Assembly: GCF_040215725.1 (NCBI RefSeq)
Contig: NZ_CP157967.1
Span: 434,001-498,000, forward strand
Direction of reading: 5' to 3'
DNA length: 64,000 bases
From: Rhizobium sp. ZPR4
GTDB lineage: Bacteria > Pseudomonadota > Alphaproteobacteria > Rhizobiales > Rhizobiaceae
Under the pieces are notes generated by a model, which saw only the letters and a program-made list of their open reading frames with translations, was not told where the DNA came from and made no database searches. Each line of letters starts with the position of its first letter. Positions within the stretch are counted from its first letter, which is position 1. Shown here one piece after another: positions 18,915 through 28,490 of this stretch. Both the position numbers and the translations under genes were made by a program.

Positions 18915-19877
18915 ATGCAAAACACAGGCGACATCAACGGGCGCGTCGCCGACGCGCCTTCCGGCAACTGGGTCTACCGGGTTCTCCCCCCGACGCTCTG
19001 GCCTTACGCCCAGCTTGCGCGCTGGGACCGGCCGATCGGCTGGCAGCTCCTGATGTGGCCATGCTTCTGGTCCGTAGCGCTTGCGGCCAATGCCTCTGTC
19101 GCCATGGGACATGGTTCGCCCGGCTTCGTGGTAATTTATCACCTCTTCCTCTATTTCATCGGCGCCGTCGCCATGCGCGGCGCTGGCTGCACCTATAATG
19201 ATCTGGTCGACCACGAGATCGACATGTCCGTGGCCCGCACGCGCTCGCGCCCGCTGCCATCGGGCCGCGTAACACGTTTCCAGGCCAAGGTGTTCATCGC
19301 ATTGCAGGCTCTGGTCGGCCTGCTGGTGCTGCTGCAGTTCAATTGGTTTGCCGTCATCCTCGGCGTGCTGTCGCTCGGCATCGTCGCGCTCTATCCCTTT
19401 GCCAAGCGCTTCACGGACTGGCCGCAGTTCTTCCTTGGGCTTGCCTTTTCCTGGGGCGCCCTGATGGGCTGGGCCGGCCTTTTCGGCAGCCTGTCCTTTG
19501 CCTCGATCGTGCTCTATCTCGCAGCCATCCTCTGGACCATCGGCTACGACACGATCTATGCGCATCAGGACAAGGAGGATGACGAGCTGATCGGTGTCCG
19601 GTCGACCGCCCGGCTTTTCGGTGACCGGACGCGTCTCTGGCTGGTCGGGCTTTACGGCGCGACGCTGCTTCTGATGCTGCTGTCCTTTGCGCTTGCGGGT
19701 ACAAGCTGGCTGGCCTATCTCGGCCTGATCGTCGCCGGCGGCATGTTCGCCTATCAGATCGCCGTGCTTGACATCAACGACGGCGAACAATGCCTGGCCT
19801 TGTTCAAATCGAACAATCGGGTCGGGCTGATCATCTTCGCCGGCCTCTTCCTGTCGTTCCTGTTTCTCGTTCCCTGA
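18915..19877 (+). CDS. ubiA: 4-hydroxybenzoate polyprenyltransferase
   Basis: Ubiquinone biosynthesis: transfers a polyprenyl chain to 4-hydroxybenzoate in the inner membrane. The 320 residues carry both Asp-rich prenyl-diphosphate sites, NDLVDHEIDMSVARTRSRPLP and the second YDTIYAHQDKEDD, with eight or nine membrane helices. The ATG at 18915 (MQNTGDINGR) is chosen because the longer frame runs into the upstream palindromic repeat. Family members share the RxRPLPSG motif seen here. Confidence 0.95.
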   Translation: MQNTGDINGRVADAPSGNWVYRVLPPTLWPYAQLARWDRPIGWQLLMWPCFWSVALAANASVAMGHGSPGFVVIYHLFLYFIGAVAMRGAGCTYNDLVDHEIDMSVARTRSRPLPSGRVTRFQAKVFIALQALVGLLVLLQFNWFAVILGVLSLGIVALYPFAKRFTDWPQFFLGLAFSWGALMGWAGLFGSLSFASIVLYLAAILWTIGYDTIYAHQDKEDDELIGVRSTARLFGDRTRLWLVGLYGATLLLMLLSFALAGTSWLAYLGLIVAGGMFAYQIAVLDINDGEQCLALFKSNNRVGLIIFAGLFLSFLFLVP

Positions 19878-19916
19878 GGGAAGGGATTCGCCGCGTCCGA
19901 TTTAAAGGGGGGTGCC

Positions 19917-20372
19917 ATGGCATGTGAAATCCGTCTGGCCTCGGAGGCGGACGCCGAGGCGATCAGCGGCGTCATCCTTACCGCACTTCGTGAGAGCAAC
20001 GCACAGGATTATTCCCCGGATATCATCGCGCGCGTTGCAGAGAGCTTTAGTCCCGCTGGCGTGCGTAAGCTCATGAGCAGCAGAATGGTCTTCGTGGCAA
20101 TTGATGGTGAAAGCCTTGTCGGGACCGCGAGCCTTGACCGTGCCGTTGTGCGCACGGTGTTCGTCTCTCCTTTTGCGCAACGACGCGGCATTGGCGCCAA
20201 CCTGATGGCTGCAATCGAACGGGCGGCGAGGGCAGGCGGCATCGCCACCCTGTCCGTCCCCTCGTCGATTACCGCGCAGGGTTTCTACGAAAAGCTCGGC
20301 TTCAATGCTGTCGGCGAGAGTTTCCACGGCGATGAACGAACGATCGTCATGGAGCGCTCGCTGACGCCATAA
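19917..20372 (+). CDS. GNAT family N-acetyltransferase
   Basis: A 151-residue single-domain GNAT enzyme. The acetyl-CoA binding loop is VFVSPFAQRRGIGANLMAAIE near residues 80-100, and the C-terminal fold shows AQGFYEKLGFNAVGE. A strong AAAGGGGGG ribosome site stands before the ATG. The substrate (amine, amino acid or peptide) cannot be told from sequence. It ends just before a terminator-like hairpin, convergent with the DUF6101 gene. Confidence 0.88.
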   Translation: MACEIRLASEADAEAISGVILTALRESNAQDYSPDIIARVAESFSPAGVRKLMSSRMVFVAIDGESLVGTASLDRAVVRTVFVSPFAQRRGIGANLMAAIERAARAGGIATLSVPSSITAQGFYEKLGFNAVGESFHGDERTIVMERSLTP

Positions 20373-20378
20373 GATTTC

Positions 20379-20412
20379 GGCCGCGGGATCGGTTCTCCCA
20401 CGGCCGGTTTCT
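20379..20412 (+). terminator. Bidirectional terminator between convergent genes
   Basis: GGCCGCGGGA at 20379-20388 pairs with TCCCACGGCC at 20396-20405, with one mismatch, and is followed by a short T-rich stretch. It separates the GNAT gene from the oppositely oriented DUF6101 gene. Confidence 0.65.
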
Positions 20413-20442
20413 GGCGATATTCGGTTTTCGAGCCATAACGGT

Positions 20443-21009
20443 TTAATGTCTGGCGATGATCTCGCGGCCCTGGATCTTCATCTTGACGCCGAGCTTGCCG
20501 GTCGTGCGGCGCACGAGGAAGCGGGGACGGCGGTTTGCAAAGTAGGAATGGCGGCGACGCGGCTGACTGTCCTGCGAGCGGACGCCGCCGAGATGTTCTT
20601 CCAGCGGACGGGCAACACCGTCGGCTTCGATCATCAGCATGGGAATGCGGAAGGCTTCCGACCAGGAGCGCCAGTCGGCAGCGATGTCGCTCAAATCGTG
20701 AGCGACGAGAAGGGGGATGCAGAGATCCGGATCGGAGTGATGCAGTTCCAGCGTGACGGTGACTTCGCCGTCGCCGTGATCGATGGCGCGGGCGGCTACA
20801 CCCTGGAATGCACGCTTGGGCAAGGCGACGGACAGCGGCAGGCCGCTGGACGGCAGGATCTTGCGCAGCACTGCGCCGCGCTCATCGATCGTAATGGTGA
20901 CGTCACCCTCGGCACCTCGCATGGCATAGCTGACCTGTTGCGGGAAGCGCGCCGGATCAAGCCGCAGTGTGGTTCCAGCCCAGTCGGGCTTCAGGACGGT
21001 ATTAGTCAT
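20443..21009 (-). CDS. DUF6101-like conserved protein
   Basis: A 188-residue soluble protein. The centre (SVALPKRAFQGVAARAIDHGDGEVTVTLELHHSDPDLCIPLL, read in parts) and the WRSWSEAFRIPMLMIEADG segment match conserved alphaproteobacterial proteins listed as DUF6101, as I remember them. The C-terminus is very basic (RPRFLVRRTTGKLG), which would suit nucleic-acid or membrane binding, an inference. Its leader on the minus strand has a small hairpin. No function is known. Confidence 0.75.
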   Translation of the reverse strand: MTNTVLKPDWAGTTLRLDPARFPQQVSYAMRGAEGDVTITIDERGAVLRKILPSSGLPLSVALPKRAFQGVAARAIDHGDGEVTVTLELHHSDPDLCIPLLVAHDLSDIAADWRSWSEAFRIPMLMIEADGVARPLEEHLGGVRSQDSQPRRRHSYFANRRPRFLVRRTTGKLGVKMKIQGREIIARH

Positions 21010-21327
21010 CGATTTTTCTACCCTTGCTTTACCTGAGAGCCGGTTGTTCCGGTCTTCTCTCGGAGAACTTTTGTCCTCTCGTTGTTGGGCAGATTAGGCG
21101 CCGTCCCTTCCAGACAGCTTAAAAATCGAGGTTAAGAAAACTTTGCGTCCTCAAATGGTTAGCAAAGTCGAATGCATCAGGGTTTCCATAAGGTGAACAC
21201 ACGGCAGGGCGGTGCGTCAATATAGTACACGCATAAGGTGAGTGGGTGTAAGTCTCGGGTAAGGTTTGTATGCAATAATCACAGCCAGATTCGTCCCCTT
21301 TATTAGAGATCTATTGGGATTCTGCTG
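21010..21327. other. Divergent intergenic region between DUF6101 and DUF1217 genes
   Basis: A 318-base spacer holding the leaders of two divergent genes. On the minus strand a hairpin lies at about 21028-21064 (GAGAG pairing with CTCTC around CCGG/CCGG). The rest is relatively AT-rich and shows no open reading frame or known RNA. Confidence 0.5.
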
Positions 21328-23844
21328 ATGATTTCCACTTATCTTGGTTATACGATCGCAACCAGAGATATGGCGACCTCACTCAATCAGGTGGCGCAAC
21401 AGTCGCAAAACAAGCGCTTGATCGACTATTACAACGCCAATATCGGCAAAGTAACGAACGTCGATGACTTCCTGAATGACTATCAGCTATACAGTTACGC
21501 AATGGAAGCCTACGGGCTTTCGGACATGACCTACGCCAAGGCCTTTATGAAACAGGTCCTCACCAGCGACCTCAGCGACTCCAGCAGTTTCGCCAATAAG
21601 CTCACCGATCCGCGCTACAAGGAGTTCGCTGCGGCGTTCAATTTCGGTACGAGCTCGACGGGAACGACGAATACGGCACAAACGAGCACGCAGGAAGACG
21701 ACCTCATCGGGCTTTACCAGCAATCATTTACGAATGAAGAGACGTCTGCGGCAACCGAAACGACCTATTACAGCCAGAACATCAGCTCGGTTAAGACGGT
21801 CGATGACCTTCTCGGCAACACCCGCCTGCGTAATTATGTGCTGCAAGCCTACGGCATTGACCCGACCTATGTGTCGAATTCGTCTCTGAAGCAGATGCTG
21901 ACGAGCGATCTCAGCGACCCCAACAGCTACGTCAATCTGAATGGCGGCACCGCCGACAAGGCCCTGGTGGCGGAATTCAATTTCAATGCCGACGGCACCA
22001 TCAAGACATCGACGCCGGACGGCGACACGGCCTATTACGAGGCCAATATCGGCAACGTTACCTCGGTCGATCAGCTGACGTCCAATCCGCAGCTGTTCCA
22101 ATACGTCAAGACGGCTTTCAATATCCCGTCCTACATCACGGCAGACCAGTTCAATGCTTCTGCCAAGGATGCCAGCACCGCAAGTTCGAACGGTCTGACC
22201 GCCGTCATGGCGGAATTCAACTTCCAGAGCGACGGCACGGTCGCATCCGGCTCGCAGGCCCAGACGTCCGGTCAGATAAGCGCAACCACGGCCGGCTATA
22301 CCACGAACTATCCCGGAGGGCCGCAGACCCTCAGCCAGCAGGCCGATGTGATGAGCGCCTACAATTCCACCGTGCCCTCATTCACGACAAGCGTGGGGGC
22401 AACCGACAATGATCTTTATTACAAGAATCATATCGGCTCCATCACGTCAGTCGATCAGTTGACGTCGGACACGCGTCTTTTCGATTACGTCAAGACGGCT
22501 TACGGCATCGATCCGACGACGCCAGCCGTCGTCTTCAAGAATGCGTTCGGCGATGCGACGACCGCCGCCATCTTTGGCCTGACCGACGTCGTCTCCCAAT
22601 TCAATTTCCAGTCGGACGGCACGCTTGCTTCCGGCCAGACCGCACAGTCCCAGGACGAGATCGACGCGGCCTCCACGGCCTATATGAGCAACTATCAATC
22701 ATCGCAGTCGACTCTGACCACGGATGCGGTCAACAACTACAAGAACCGCATCGCCAGCGTGAAGACCATCAAGGATTTCTTCGCAAGCAACACGACCGAC
22801 AGCAGCACCTCGAACGACAGCGCGCCGGAGCTTTATCAGATGGCGTTGCGCGCCTATGGCATCGGCGAGAACGAAGTCACGAAGTCCCAGCTGACCAAGA
22901 TTCTCGAAAGCGATCCCTACGATCCGAAGAGCTACGTCAATTCGCTCAAGGACTCTCGTTTTACCGCGCTTGCCAAGGCGTTCAATTTCGACAGCAAAGG
23001 CAATCTGAAGGCGCCGGTGCAGTCTTTGTCGCAGACGCAGATCAACAGCTATATCTCGGAATATTCCAGCCGCAGCACGGCGGGACTGTCGGGAGCCGAG
23101 CTGACCAAAGCCACCAGCGACGCCAAGACCGCTGGCACCTATTTCGCCACCAACATCGTCAACGTGACCAGCGTTACGGATCTGCTGGCCGACAGCAAGC
23201 TTACGAATTTCATCCTGACGGCCAACGGCATCGATCCGAAGACCGTCGATACGGCGACGCTGAAGAAGGCTTTTGCTTCCGATCCGTCCAGCTCGACAAG
23301 CTTCATCAACACGACCGATGGCGCGAAGTTCAAGAGCATCGTCGAGGCGTTCAATTTCGGCACCGACGGAAACCTGACCGACACGAAGCTCGGCACGGCG
23401 CAAAACCAGGGCGCGCTCGCCGCGACCAATGATCTCTTTCTGCATCAGACACTGGAAGATCAGCAAGGCGAGACCAATCCGGGCGTGCGTCTGGCGCTCT
23501 ACTTCCAGCGCAAGGCGCCCGATATCAACTCGATCTATGACATCATGGGCGATTCCGCTCTCTATGAGGTCATCACCACGACCTACAATCTGCCGAGCTC
23601 GATCTCCAATATGGATGTCGATACCCAGGCCAGCATGCTGAAAAAGTTCGTCAATGTGAGCGACCTGCAGGACCCGGACAAGGTCAACCAGCTGCTGCAG
23701 CGATTCTCCGCGATGTACGACATGGAGAACAATACGACCACTTCGACGTCGCCAGCACTTTCGATTCTCACGGGCTCGTCGTCGAGCTCCGGCATCAGCG
23801 CCGACACGCTGCTTTCCATCGCACAGCTGTCCTCGTCGCGGTAA
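21328..23844 (+). CDS. DUF1217 protein with about seven tandem repeats, 838 aa
   Basis: The whole protein is made of repeated DUF1217-like units of about 75-85 residues. Units begin near residues 30, 146, 235, 363, 470, 605 and 722; each starts with a YY/YF-x2-NI or KNxI segment, then a V(T/K)-S-V-D-x-L stretch and an AYGI core, and units 1-6 end in FNF followed by a DG-type turn. Linkers are Ser/Thr/Gln-rich and there are no cysteines. There is no signal peptide or membrane helix, so it may be cytoplasmic or exported by a leaderless route. DUF1217 proteins, as I recall, are linked to flagellar gene clusters in rhizobia; no flagellar gene is in this window. Function unknown. Confidence 0.85.
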   Translation: MISTYLGYTIATRDMATSLNQVAQQSQNKRLIDYYNANIGKVTNVDDFLNDYQLYSYAMEAYGLSDMTYAKAFMKQVLTSDLSDSSSFANKLTDPRYKEFAAAFNFGTSSTGTTNTAQTSTQEDDLIGLYQQSFTNEETSAATETTYYSQNISSVKTVDDLLGNTRLRNYVLQAYGIDPTYVSNSSLKQMLTSDLSDPNSYVNLNGGTADKALVAEFNFNADGTIKTSTPDGDTAYYEANIGNVTSVDQLTSNPQLFQYVKTAFNIPSYITADQFNASAKDASTASSNGLTAVMAEFNFQSDGTVASGSQAQTSGQISATTAGYTTNYPGGPQTLSQQADVMSAYNSTVPSFTTSVGATDNDLYYKNHIGSITSVDQLTSDTRLFDYVKTAYGIDPTTPAVVFKNAFGDATTAAIFGLTDVVSQFNFQSDGTLASGQTAQSQDEIDAASTAYMSNYQSSQSTLTTDAVNNYKNRIASVKTIKDFFASNTTDSSTSNDSAPELYQMALRAYGIGENEVTKSQLTKILESDPYDPKSYVNSLKDSRFTALAKAFNFDSKGNLKAPVQSLSQTQINSYISEYSSRSTAGLSGAELTKATSDAKTAGTYFATNIVNVTSVTDLLADSKLTNFILTANGIDPKTVDTATLKKAFASDPSSSTSFINTTDGAKFKSIVEAFNFGTDGNLTDTKLGTAQNQGALAATNDLFLHQTLEDQQGETNPGVRLALYFQRKAPDINSIYDIMGDSALYEVITTTYNLPSSISNMDVDTQASMLKKFVNVSDLQDPDKVNQLLQRFSAMYDMENNTTTSTSPALSILTGSSSSSGISADTLLSIAQLSSSR

Positions 23845-24064
23845 GAAGTTCCGCAAAAAATTTAACCGTGTCTCCCTGCCGCGTTCTTGTGTGGCAGGAG
23901 CCTGCCATGCACTTGTTTCTGCAGGGTTTGCGAACATATTCGGACGTGTTTTTCAGGTGCGGGATGGCTGCTTTCCACAACGGCAGGAAGGAACTTATTA
24001 ACCATCCTTGCCCTATTCGATTTGAGAAGCCAACGGCAATATCAATGACTGGGTTGCAGGTCTC

Positions 24065-27049
24065 ATGCGTCTTTCCCGAACGACACTTTCCAATGCGTCT
24101 CAAGGCGTCCAGCCGGAGGGCGATCTCGACCCGGAGCAGGCAGCCGAAGAGGCACGCCGCGCCGAGCAGATTGCCGCTCGCCGCGCATTCCTGGAAGAGA
24201 AGATTCGCAATGCCCGCGAAGCCAAGCGTAAGGCTGAAGAGCAGCGCCACGCCGAGGAAAAGCGCCTTGCCGAAGAGGTGAGGAAGCGCACCGCCGCGGC
24301 ACCGCCGCCGGTCGTGGAGGCGCTGCAGTCGGCCGCCGTTACGAGCGAGCAGGAAATGCCCGTTCTGCCGCAGGGAATCTCCGCGGAAGATCTCGCATCG
24401 CCCGGCTGGCAGAATGCCTTCCTGATGGGGCCGAACGTACGGTTTACCCGCACGCGCGAAAACGAAATCATCAGCCGCCGCCCGCCCGTCGAGCCGAAGG
24501 CCGAGATTCGACCGCCTGCCGCCGCGCACGCCGCGATGCGGGTGATGGAGCCGCCTGTTGCGGTCGAAACACCTGCGGCACCGGCTGCAACCATTGTCGT
24601 CCCGTCCGTGCGGCAGGACGAGTTCCATCTGCCGCTGCTCGAAGACATGCCGCTGGTGGTGCAAAGCTACATTCCGACAGTAATTCAGAATTCCCCGGCG
24701 ACCGAGCCGGACGCATTGGAGATGACCGTTATCGCTACCGCATTTTCGAAGGCTCCCGCGATCGCGCTGGATGCTTCCCCTGTTCAGTCAAAGGTTCCCG
24801 AGTCCCTAGCCGCGCCTGTGGTCGAGTCGCGTCTTGTCCATCTTTCCGATTTCGCCTTCTGGGATGCGATGCCGTTCGACGGCGAATTCATCTCTGTCCT
24901 CAAGGGTGAGTCGAAGCAGCCGGCGACGCCGCAGAGGCCGGAAGTCGATGCCGAATCGATTATTGCGAAGTTCCGTGTCGTCGAGTGCCGCCGTCCGGCT
25001 GCCGCTGTCGAGGTGCTGCCCGTCGGCGCGCTATCTCCGGCGGTCGAAATTGCAACGCCAGTCGAAACTGTCTCCAGCCAGCCGGCGGCAGATCTCAGCA
25101 CGCCGGCCATGGACGAGCTTGCTGCACTGGAGGCGGCCATTCTGGCTCCCGTCATCGAGACGACGCCCGCCGCTGTTGAAGCTGCCACTGCCGAGCAGCC
25201 GACCGTGGCAGAGCCGGCCGAAACATTCGTACCGCCCGCTTTCGTCACGGCAGTTTACGGCGCTGAAGCTGCTCCTGCTGTCGAAACTCGTCCGGCTCCC
25301 GTCATGGTCTTGGCACCAATGCCGAAGAAGGTTGCAGCGCCTGCGCCTGCCGAACCGGTTGCCAAGGCTGCATCGACCATTCCGGCCGTCGAAGCTGCAG
25401 CGCAGCGCCTCATCGACGCGCCGCCGTCGCGGATCTCGCCGCGCCGTCCTGCGTCCCTGACACCGCCCGAGTGGCGCCCGATCGCTCCCAGCGTCGATGG
25501 CGAATACGAACTGCCGCCGCGCGAACTGCTGCAGGAGCCCGCCATCCGTTCCGGCGTCATCATGACCCAGGAAACGCTGGAGCAGAATGCCGGCCTGCTG
25601 GAAAGCGTGCTCGAGGACTTCGGCGTCAAGGGCGAGATCATCCATGTCCGTCCAGGCCCTGTCGTCACGCTCTATGAATTCGAGCCGGCGCCTGGCGTCA
25701 AATCTTCGCGCGTCATCAACCTCGCAGACGACATCGCCCGCTCGATGTCGGCGCTCTCGGCTCGTGTCGCTGTCGTCCCCGGCCGCAACGTCATCGGCAT
25801 CGAACTGCCGAACGTCAACCGCGAGACCGTCTATTTCCGCGAGATGATCGATTCGCCCGATTTCGAGAAGAGCGGCTATAAGCTTGCGCTCGGCCTCGGC
25901 AAGACGATCGGCGGCGAGCCCGTCATCGCCGAACTCGCCAAGATGCCGCATCTGCTTGTCGCCGGCACCACCGGCTCGGGCAAGTCGGTCGCCATCAACA
26001 CCATGATCCTGTCGCTGCTCTATCGCATGACGCCGGAGCAGTGCCGCCTGATCATGGTCGATCCGAAGATGCTCGAACTCTCCGTCTATGACGGCATTCC
26101 GCATCTTCTGACCCCCGTCGTTACCGACCCGAAGAAGGCCGTGATGGCGCTGAAGTGGGCGGTTCGCGAAATGGAGGATCGCTACAAGAAGATGTCGCGC
26201 CTCGGCGTGCGTAACATCGACGGCTACAACAGCCGCGTTGCCTCCGCCAAGGAAAAGGGCGAGACAATCCACGTCATGGTCCAGACCGGCTTCGACAAGG
26301 GCACCGGTGCTCCGATCGAAGAGCAGCAGGAAATGGACCTGACGCCGATGCCCTATATCGTCGTCATCGTCGACGAAATGGCCGACTTGATGATGGTCGC
26401 CGGCAAGGAGATCGAAGGTGCGATCCAGCGTCTGGCGCAGATGGCGCGTGCCGCCGGTATCCACCTGATCATGGCAACGCAGCGTCCATCGGTCGACGTC
26501 ATCACCGGCACGATCAAGGCGAACTTCCCGACGCGCATCTCCTTCCAGGTCACGTCGAAGATCGACAGCCGCACCATCCTTGGCGAACAGGGTGCCGAAC
26601 AGCTCCTCGGCCAGGGTGACATGCTGCATATGGCCGGCGGCGGCCGCATCTCCCGCGTCCACGGCCCCTTCGTGTCCGACGAGGAGGTCGAAAAGGTCGT
26701 GGCTCATCTGAAGCTGCAGGGCCGTCCGGAATATCTCGACACGGTCACTGCCGACGAGGAAGAGGAAGACGAGGAAGAAGATACGGCCGTGTTCGACAAG
26801 GGCGCCATTGCCTCGGAAGATGGCGACGATCTCTACGAACAGGCGATCAAGGTGGTCATGCGCGACAAGAAGTGCTCGACCTCCTACATCCAGCGCCGCC
26901 TTGGCATTGGCTACAACCGCGCCGCCTCGCTCGTCGAGCGCATGGAAAAGGACGGTCTGGTCGGCCCGGCCAACCACGTCGGCAAGCGCGAAATCATCAC
27001 CGGCAACCGCAATGGCGGCGGCAACTCCAGCCAGGAAGATTTCGATTGA
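24065..27049 (+). CDS. ftsK: DNA translocase FtsK without N-terminal membrane helices
   Basis: A 994-residue FtsK/SpoIIIE-type ATPase that pumps double-stranded DNA. Residues 1-80 are a charged coiled coil ([20 protein letters not shown]), followed by an Ala/Pro/Glu-rich linker to about residue 470. The motor then begins: the alpha domain with [23 protein letters not shown], Walker [11 protein letters not shown] near 634-643, Walker [12 protein letters not shown] and the [12 protein letters not shown] motif. A C-terminal gamma winged helix ([18 protein letters not shown]) should read polar DNA motifs. The four N-terminal membrane helices of classical FtsK are absent, so this is probably a second, soluble or differently anchored paralog. 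A terminator follows directly. Confidence 0.95.
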   Translation: MRLSRTTLSNASQGVQPEGDLDPEQAAEEARRAEQIAARRAFLEEKIRNAREAKRKAEEQRHAEEKRLAEEVRKRTAAAPPPVVEALQSAAVTSEQEMPVLPQGISAEDLASPGWQNAFLMGPNVRFTRTRENEIISRRPPVEPKAEIRPPAAAHAAMRVMEPPVAVETPAAPAATIVVPSVRQDEFHLPLLEDMPLVVQSYIPTVIQNSPATEPDALEMTVIATAFSKAPAIALDASPVQSKVPESLAAPVVESRLVHLSDFAFWDAMPFDGEFISVLKGESKQPATPQRPEVDAESIIAKFRVVECRRPAAAVEVLPVGALSPAVEIATPVETVSSQPAADLSTPAMDELAALEAAILAPVIETTPAAVEAATAEQPTVAEPAETFVPPAFVTAVYGAEAAPAVETRPAPVMVLAPMPKKVAAPAPAEPVAKAASTIPAVEAAAQRLIDAPPSRISPRRPASLTPPEWRPIAPSVDGEYELPPRELLQEPAIRSGVIMTQETLEQNAGLLESVLEDFGVKGEIIHVRPGPVVTLYEFEPAPGVKSSRVINLADDIARSMSALSARVAVVPGRNVIGIELPNVNRETVYFREMIDSPDFEKSGYKLALGLGKTIGGEPVIAELAKMPHLLVAGTTGSGKSVAINTMILSLLYRMTPEQCRLIMVDPKMLELSVYDGIPHLLTPVVTDPKKAVMALKWAVREMEDRYKKMSRLGVRNIDGYNSRVASAKEKGETIHVMVQTGFDKGTGAPIEEQQEMDLTPMPYIVVIVDEMADLMMVAGKEIEGAIQRLAQMARAAGIHLIMATQRPSVDVITGTIKANFPTRISFQVTSKIDSRTILGEQGAEQLLGQGDMLHMAGGGRISRVHGPFVSDEEVEKVVAHLKLQGRPEYLDTVTADEEEEDEEEDTAVFDKGAIASEDGDDLYEQAIKVVMRDKKCSTSYIQRRLGIGYNRAASLVERMEKDGLVGPANHVGKREIITGNRNGGGNSSQEDFD

Positions 27050-27090
27050 TCTGATCGGCAGCCAGATCGGAACGACATCGTGACAAGATA

Positions 27091-27127
27091 GAAAGCGGCT
27101 TTCCAATGGAAGGCCGCTTCTTTTTTG
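27091..27127 (+). terminator. Intrinsic terminator after ftsK
   Basis: AAGCGGCTTTCCA pairs with TGGAAGGCCGCTT with one mismatch and is followed by a six-T run. It abuts the stop of the convergent MOSC gene at 27128. Confidence 0.9.
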
Positions 27128-27679
27128 TCAGACACGCTCGAGCTTGATGTGCGGCAGTGGCGGCAGCTCGACATGGATGGTGTCATCGCGCTGCACACGG
27201 CCGCCCTGCGAGACAATGCCCATGATGCCCGCCTTGCGAATCAGGCCGCCATCGGCATCCTTGTCGAGCACGGCATGCAGCAGGCCCTTCTGGAAATTGT
27301 CGATCTGCCTGCAGGGATTGCGCAAGCCCGTCACCTCGACGATCGCATCCGCGCCGATATGCAGGCGCGTGCCTTGAGGCAGGGAAAGCAGGTCGATCCC
27401 TCTGGTCGCGATATTTTCGCCCATATCACCAGGCGCGACGGAAAATCCCTTTTCGGTCAGCTCCTCGAACAGCTCTTCATGGATGATATGCACCTGGCGT
27501 AGATTGGGCTGTGTCGGATCGACCGCGACACGGGAACGGTGCTTCACCGTTACCCCCATATGCGCATCGCCCTCCACACCGAGCCCGGTCAGCAGCTGAA
27601 TATGATCCTTGGTCTGCTTGCTGAACCCGTGCACGCCGCTGCTACTGACCGCCGTCACATATATGCGCTTGTCGCCCAT
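27128..27679 (-). CDS. MOSC domain protein
   Basis: A 183-residue MOSC-domain protein. GDMGENIATRGIDL, LRNPCRQID (the candidate metal- or sulfur-binding Cys) and the C-terminal GIMGIVSQGG are typical of this fold, which is related to the C-terminal domain of molybdenum cofactor sulfurase. The second ATG (27679, MGDKRIYV) is preferred over that at 27694 because a GGAAGGG site precedes it. It diverges from a GntR regulator, and a perfect 20-base palindrome lies in the 69-base spacer, so it is probably controlled by that regulator. Substrate unknown. Confidence 0.85.
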   Translation of the reverse strand: MGDKRIYVTAVSSSGVHGFSKQTKDHIQLLTGLGVEGDAHMGVTVKHRSRVAVDPTQPNLRQVHIIHEELFEELTEKGFSVAPGDMGENIATRGIDLLSLPQGTRLHIGADAIVEVTGLRNPCRQIDNFQKGLLHAVLDKDADGGLIRKAGIMGIVSQGGRVQRDDTIHVELPPLPHIKLERV

Positions 27680-27713
27680 GCCGAACCCTTCCATAAACGA
27701 TCGAGATCTTTAT

Positions 27714-27733
27714 AAATTGGTATATACCAATTT
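27714..27733. promoter_or_regulatory. Perfect palindrome, probable GntR/HutC-type operator
   Basis: AAATTGGTAT followed by its exact reverse complement ATACCAATTT. The core GGTATATACC fits the GT-N-TA-N-AC pattern reported for HutC-subfamily GntR regulators and resembles the TGGTATAGACCA site described for PhnF. It is centred between the divergent MOSC gene and the GntR gene and could control both. Confidence 0.75.
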
Positions 27734-27748
27734 CAAGGCGACAGATTT

Positions 27749-28486
27749 GTGATGGTAGAAAATAATCGACAGGATGAAGGCGTAAAAACTGCGGGAGGCT
27801 GGGCGACCGTTGCCGCGCAACTGCGAAATGCCATCGATGAGGGTCGGCATGCTCCGGGTAGCCGCCTGCCAAGCGAACGCGCCTTGTCCGAACAATTCGG
27901 CGTCTCCAGGGTGACGATGCGGCGGGCGATCGCCGAACTGGAGGGGGAGGGACTGCTGCGTGTCGCGCGGGGCAGCGGTGCCTATGTCCGCGCCGACATG
28001 CCCGTTCGTTTCCAGTTGGGCGACAAGGTGCGGTTCAGCAAGGATCTGACTGCGACGGACGCTAACCTCACGCGCAAGGTTGCCTCGGCAAGGGAAGTCC
28101 CGGCAACCGCCGATATCGCTGCAAGGCTGAATTTGCAGCCGGGCGAAATGGTGCTGGATATGTGCGTAGTTGCCTATGCCGACGCGCTTCCCGTCTCGGT
28201 CGTCATGCGCAGCTGCTCGGCAAAGCGCTTTCCCGGTCTGGCGGAGAAGTTTGCCGCAACGGGCTCGTTCACAGCGGCACTCCAGGATTACGGCGTGACC
28301 GACTATTGGCGGCGCTCCACCGACATCACGGCGCGCATGCCGACGGAAGCCGAGGCGCGCCTTTTGCAGCAATCGCGCCTGACGCCCGTCCTTGCCTATG
28401 CCGGCGAAGACATCGATGCCGAGGGCACGGTCATTTCCTGCCAGATCGGCTGCTTCGCCTCGGAGCGGGTGGTCGTGACCGTCTGA
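27749..28486 (+). CDS. GntR family regulator, HutC/PhnF subfamily
   Basis: A 245-residue repressor-type regulator. Residues about 18-85 form the winged helix (LPSERALSEQFGVSRVTMRRAIAELE), and 105-240 form a UTRA ligand-binding domain (VRFSKDLTATDANLTRKVAS). The UTRA domain and the divergent operator make it HutC/FarR-like; the opening ENNRQ and the ATDANL-type segment recall PhnF, the phosphonate regulator, but the effector is not certain. The ATG at 27749 and the next codon, also ATG, leave the start within one residue. Its stop is four bases from that of the convergent FAD-linked oxidase. Confidence 0.9.
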   Translation: MMVENNRQDEGVKTAGGWATVAAQLRNAIDEGRHAPGSRLPSERALSEQFGVSRVTMRRAIAELEGEGLLRVARGSGAYVRADMPVRFQLGDKVRFSKDLTATDANLTRKVASAREVPATADIAARLNLQPGEMVLDMCVVAYADALPVSVVMRSCSAKRFPGLAEKFAATGSFTAALQDYGVTDYWRRSTDITARMPTEAEARLLQQSRLTPVLAYAGEDIDAEGTVISCQIGCFASERVVVTV

Positions 28487-28490
28487 TATC

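Noticed and set aside
21028..21064. Possible glycine riboswitch on the minus strand, because of a CTCTCAGG segment
   Set aside because: The conserved GCCGAAGGAGCAA core and the tandem aptamer layout are absent; only a short hairpin is supported.
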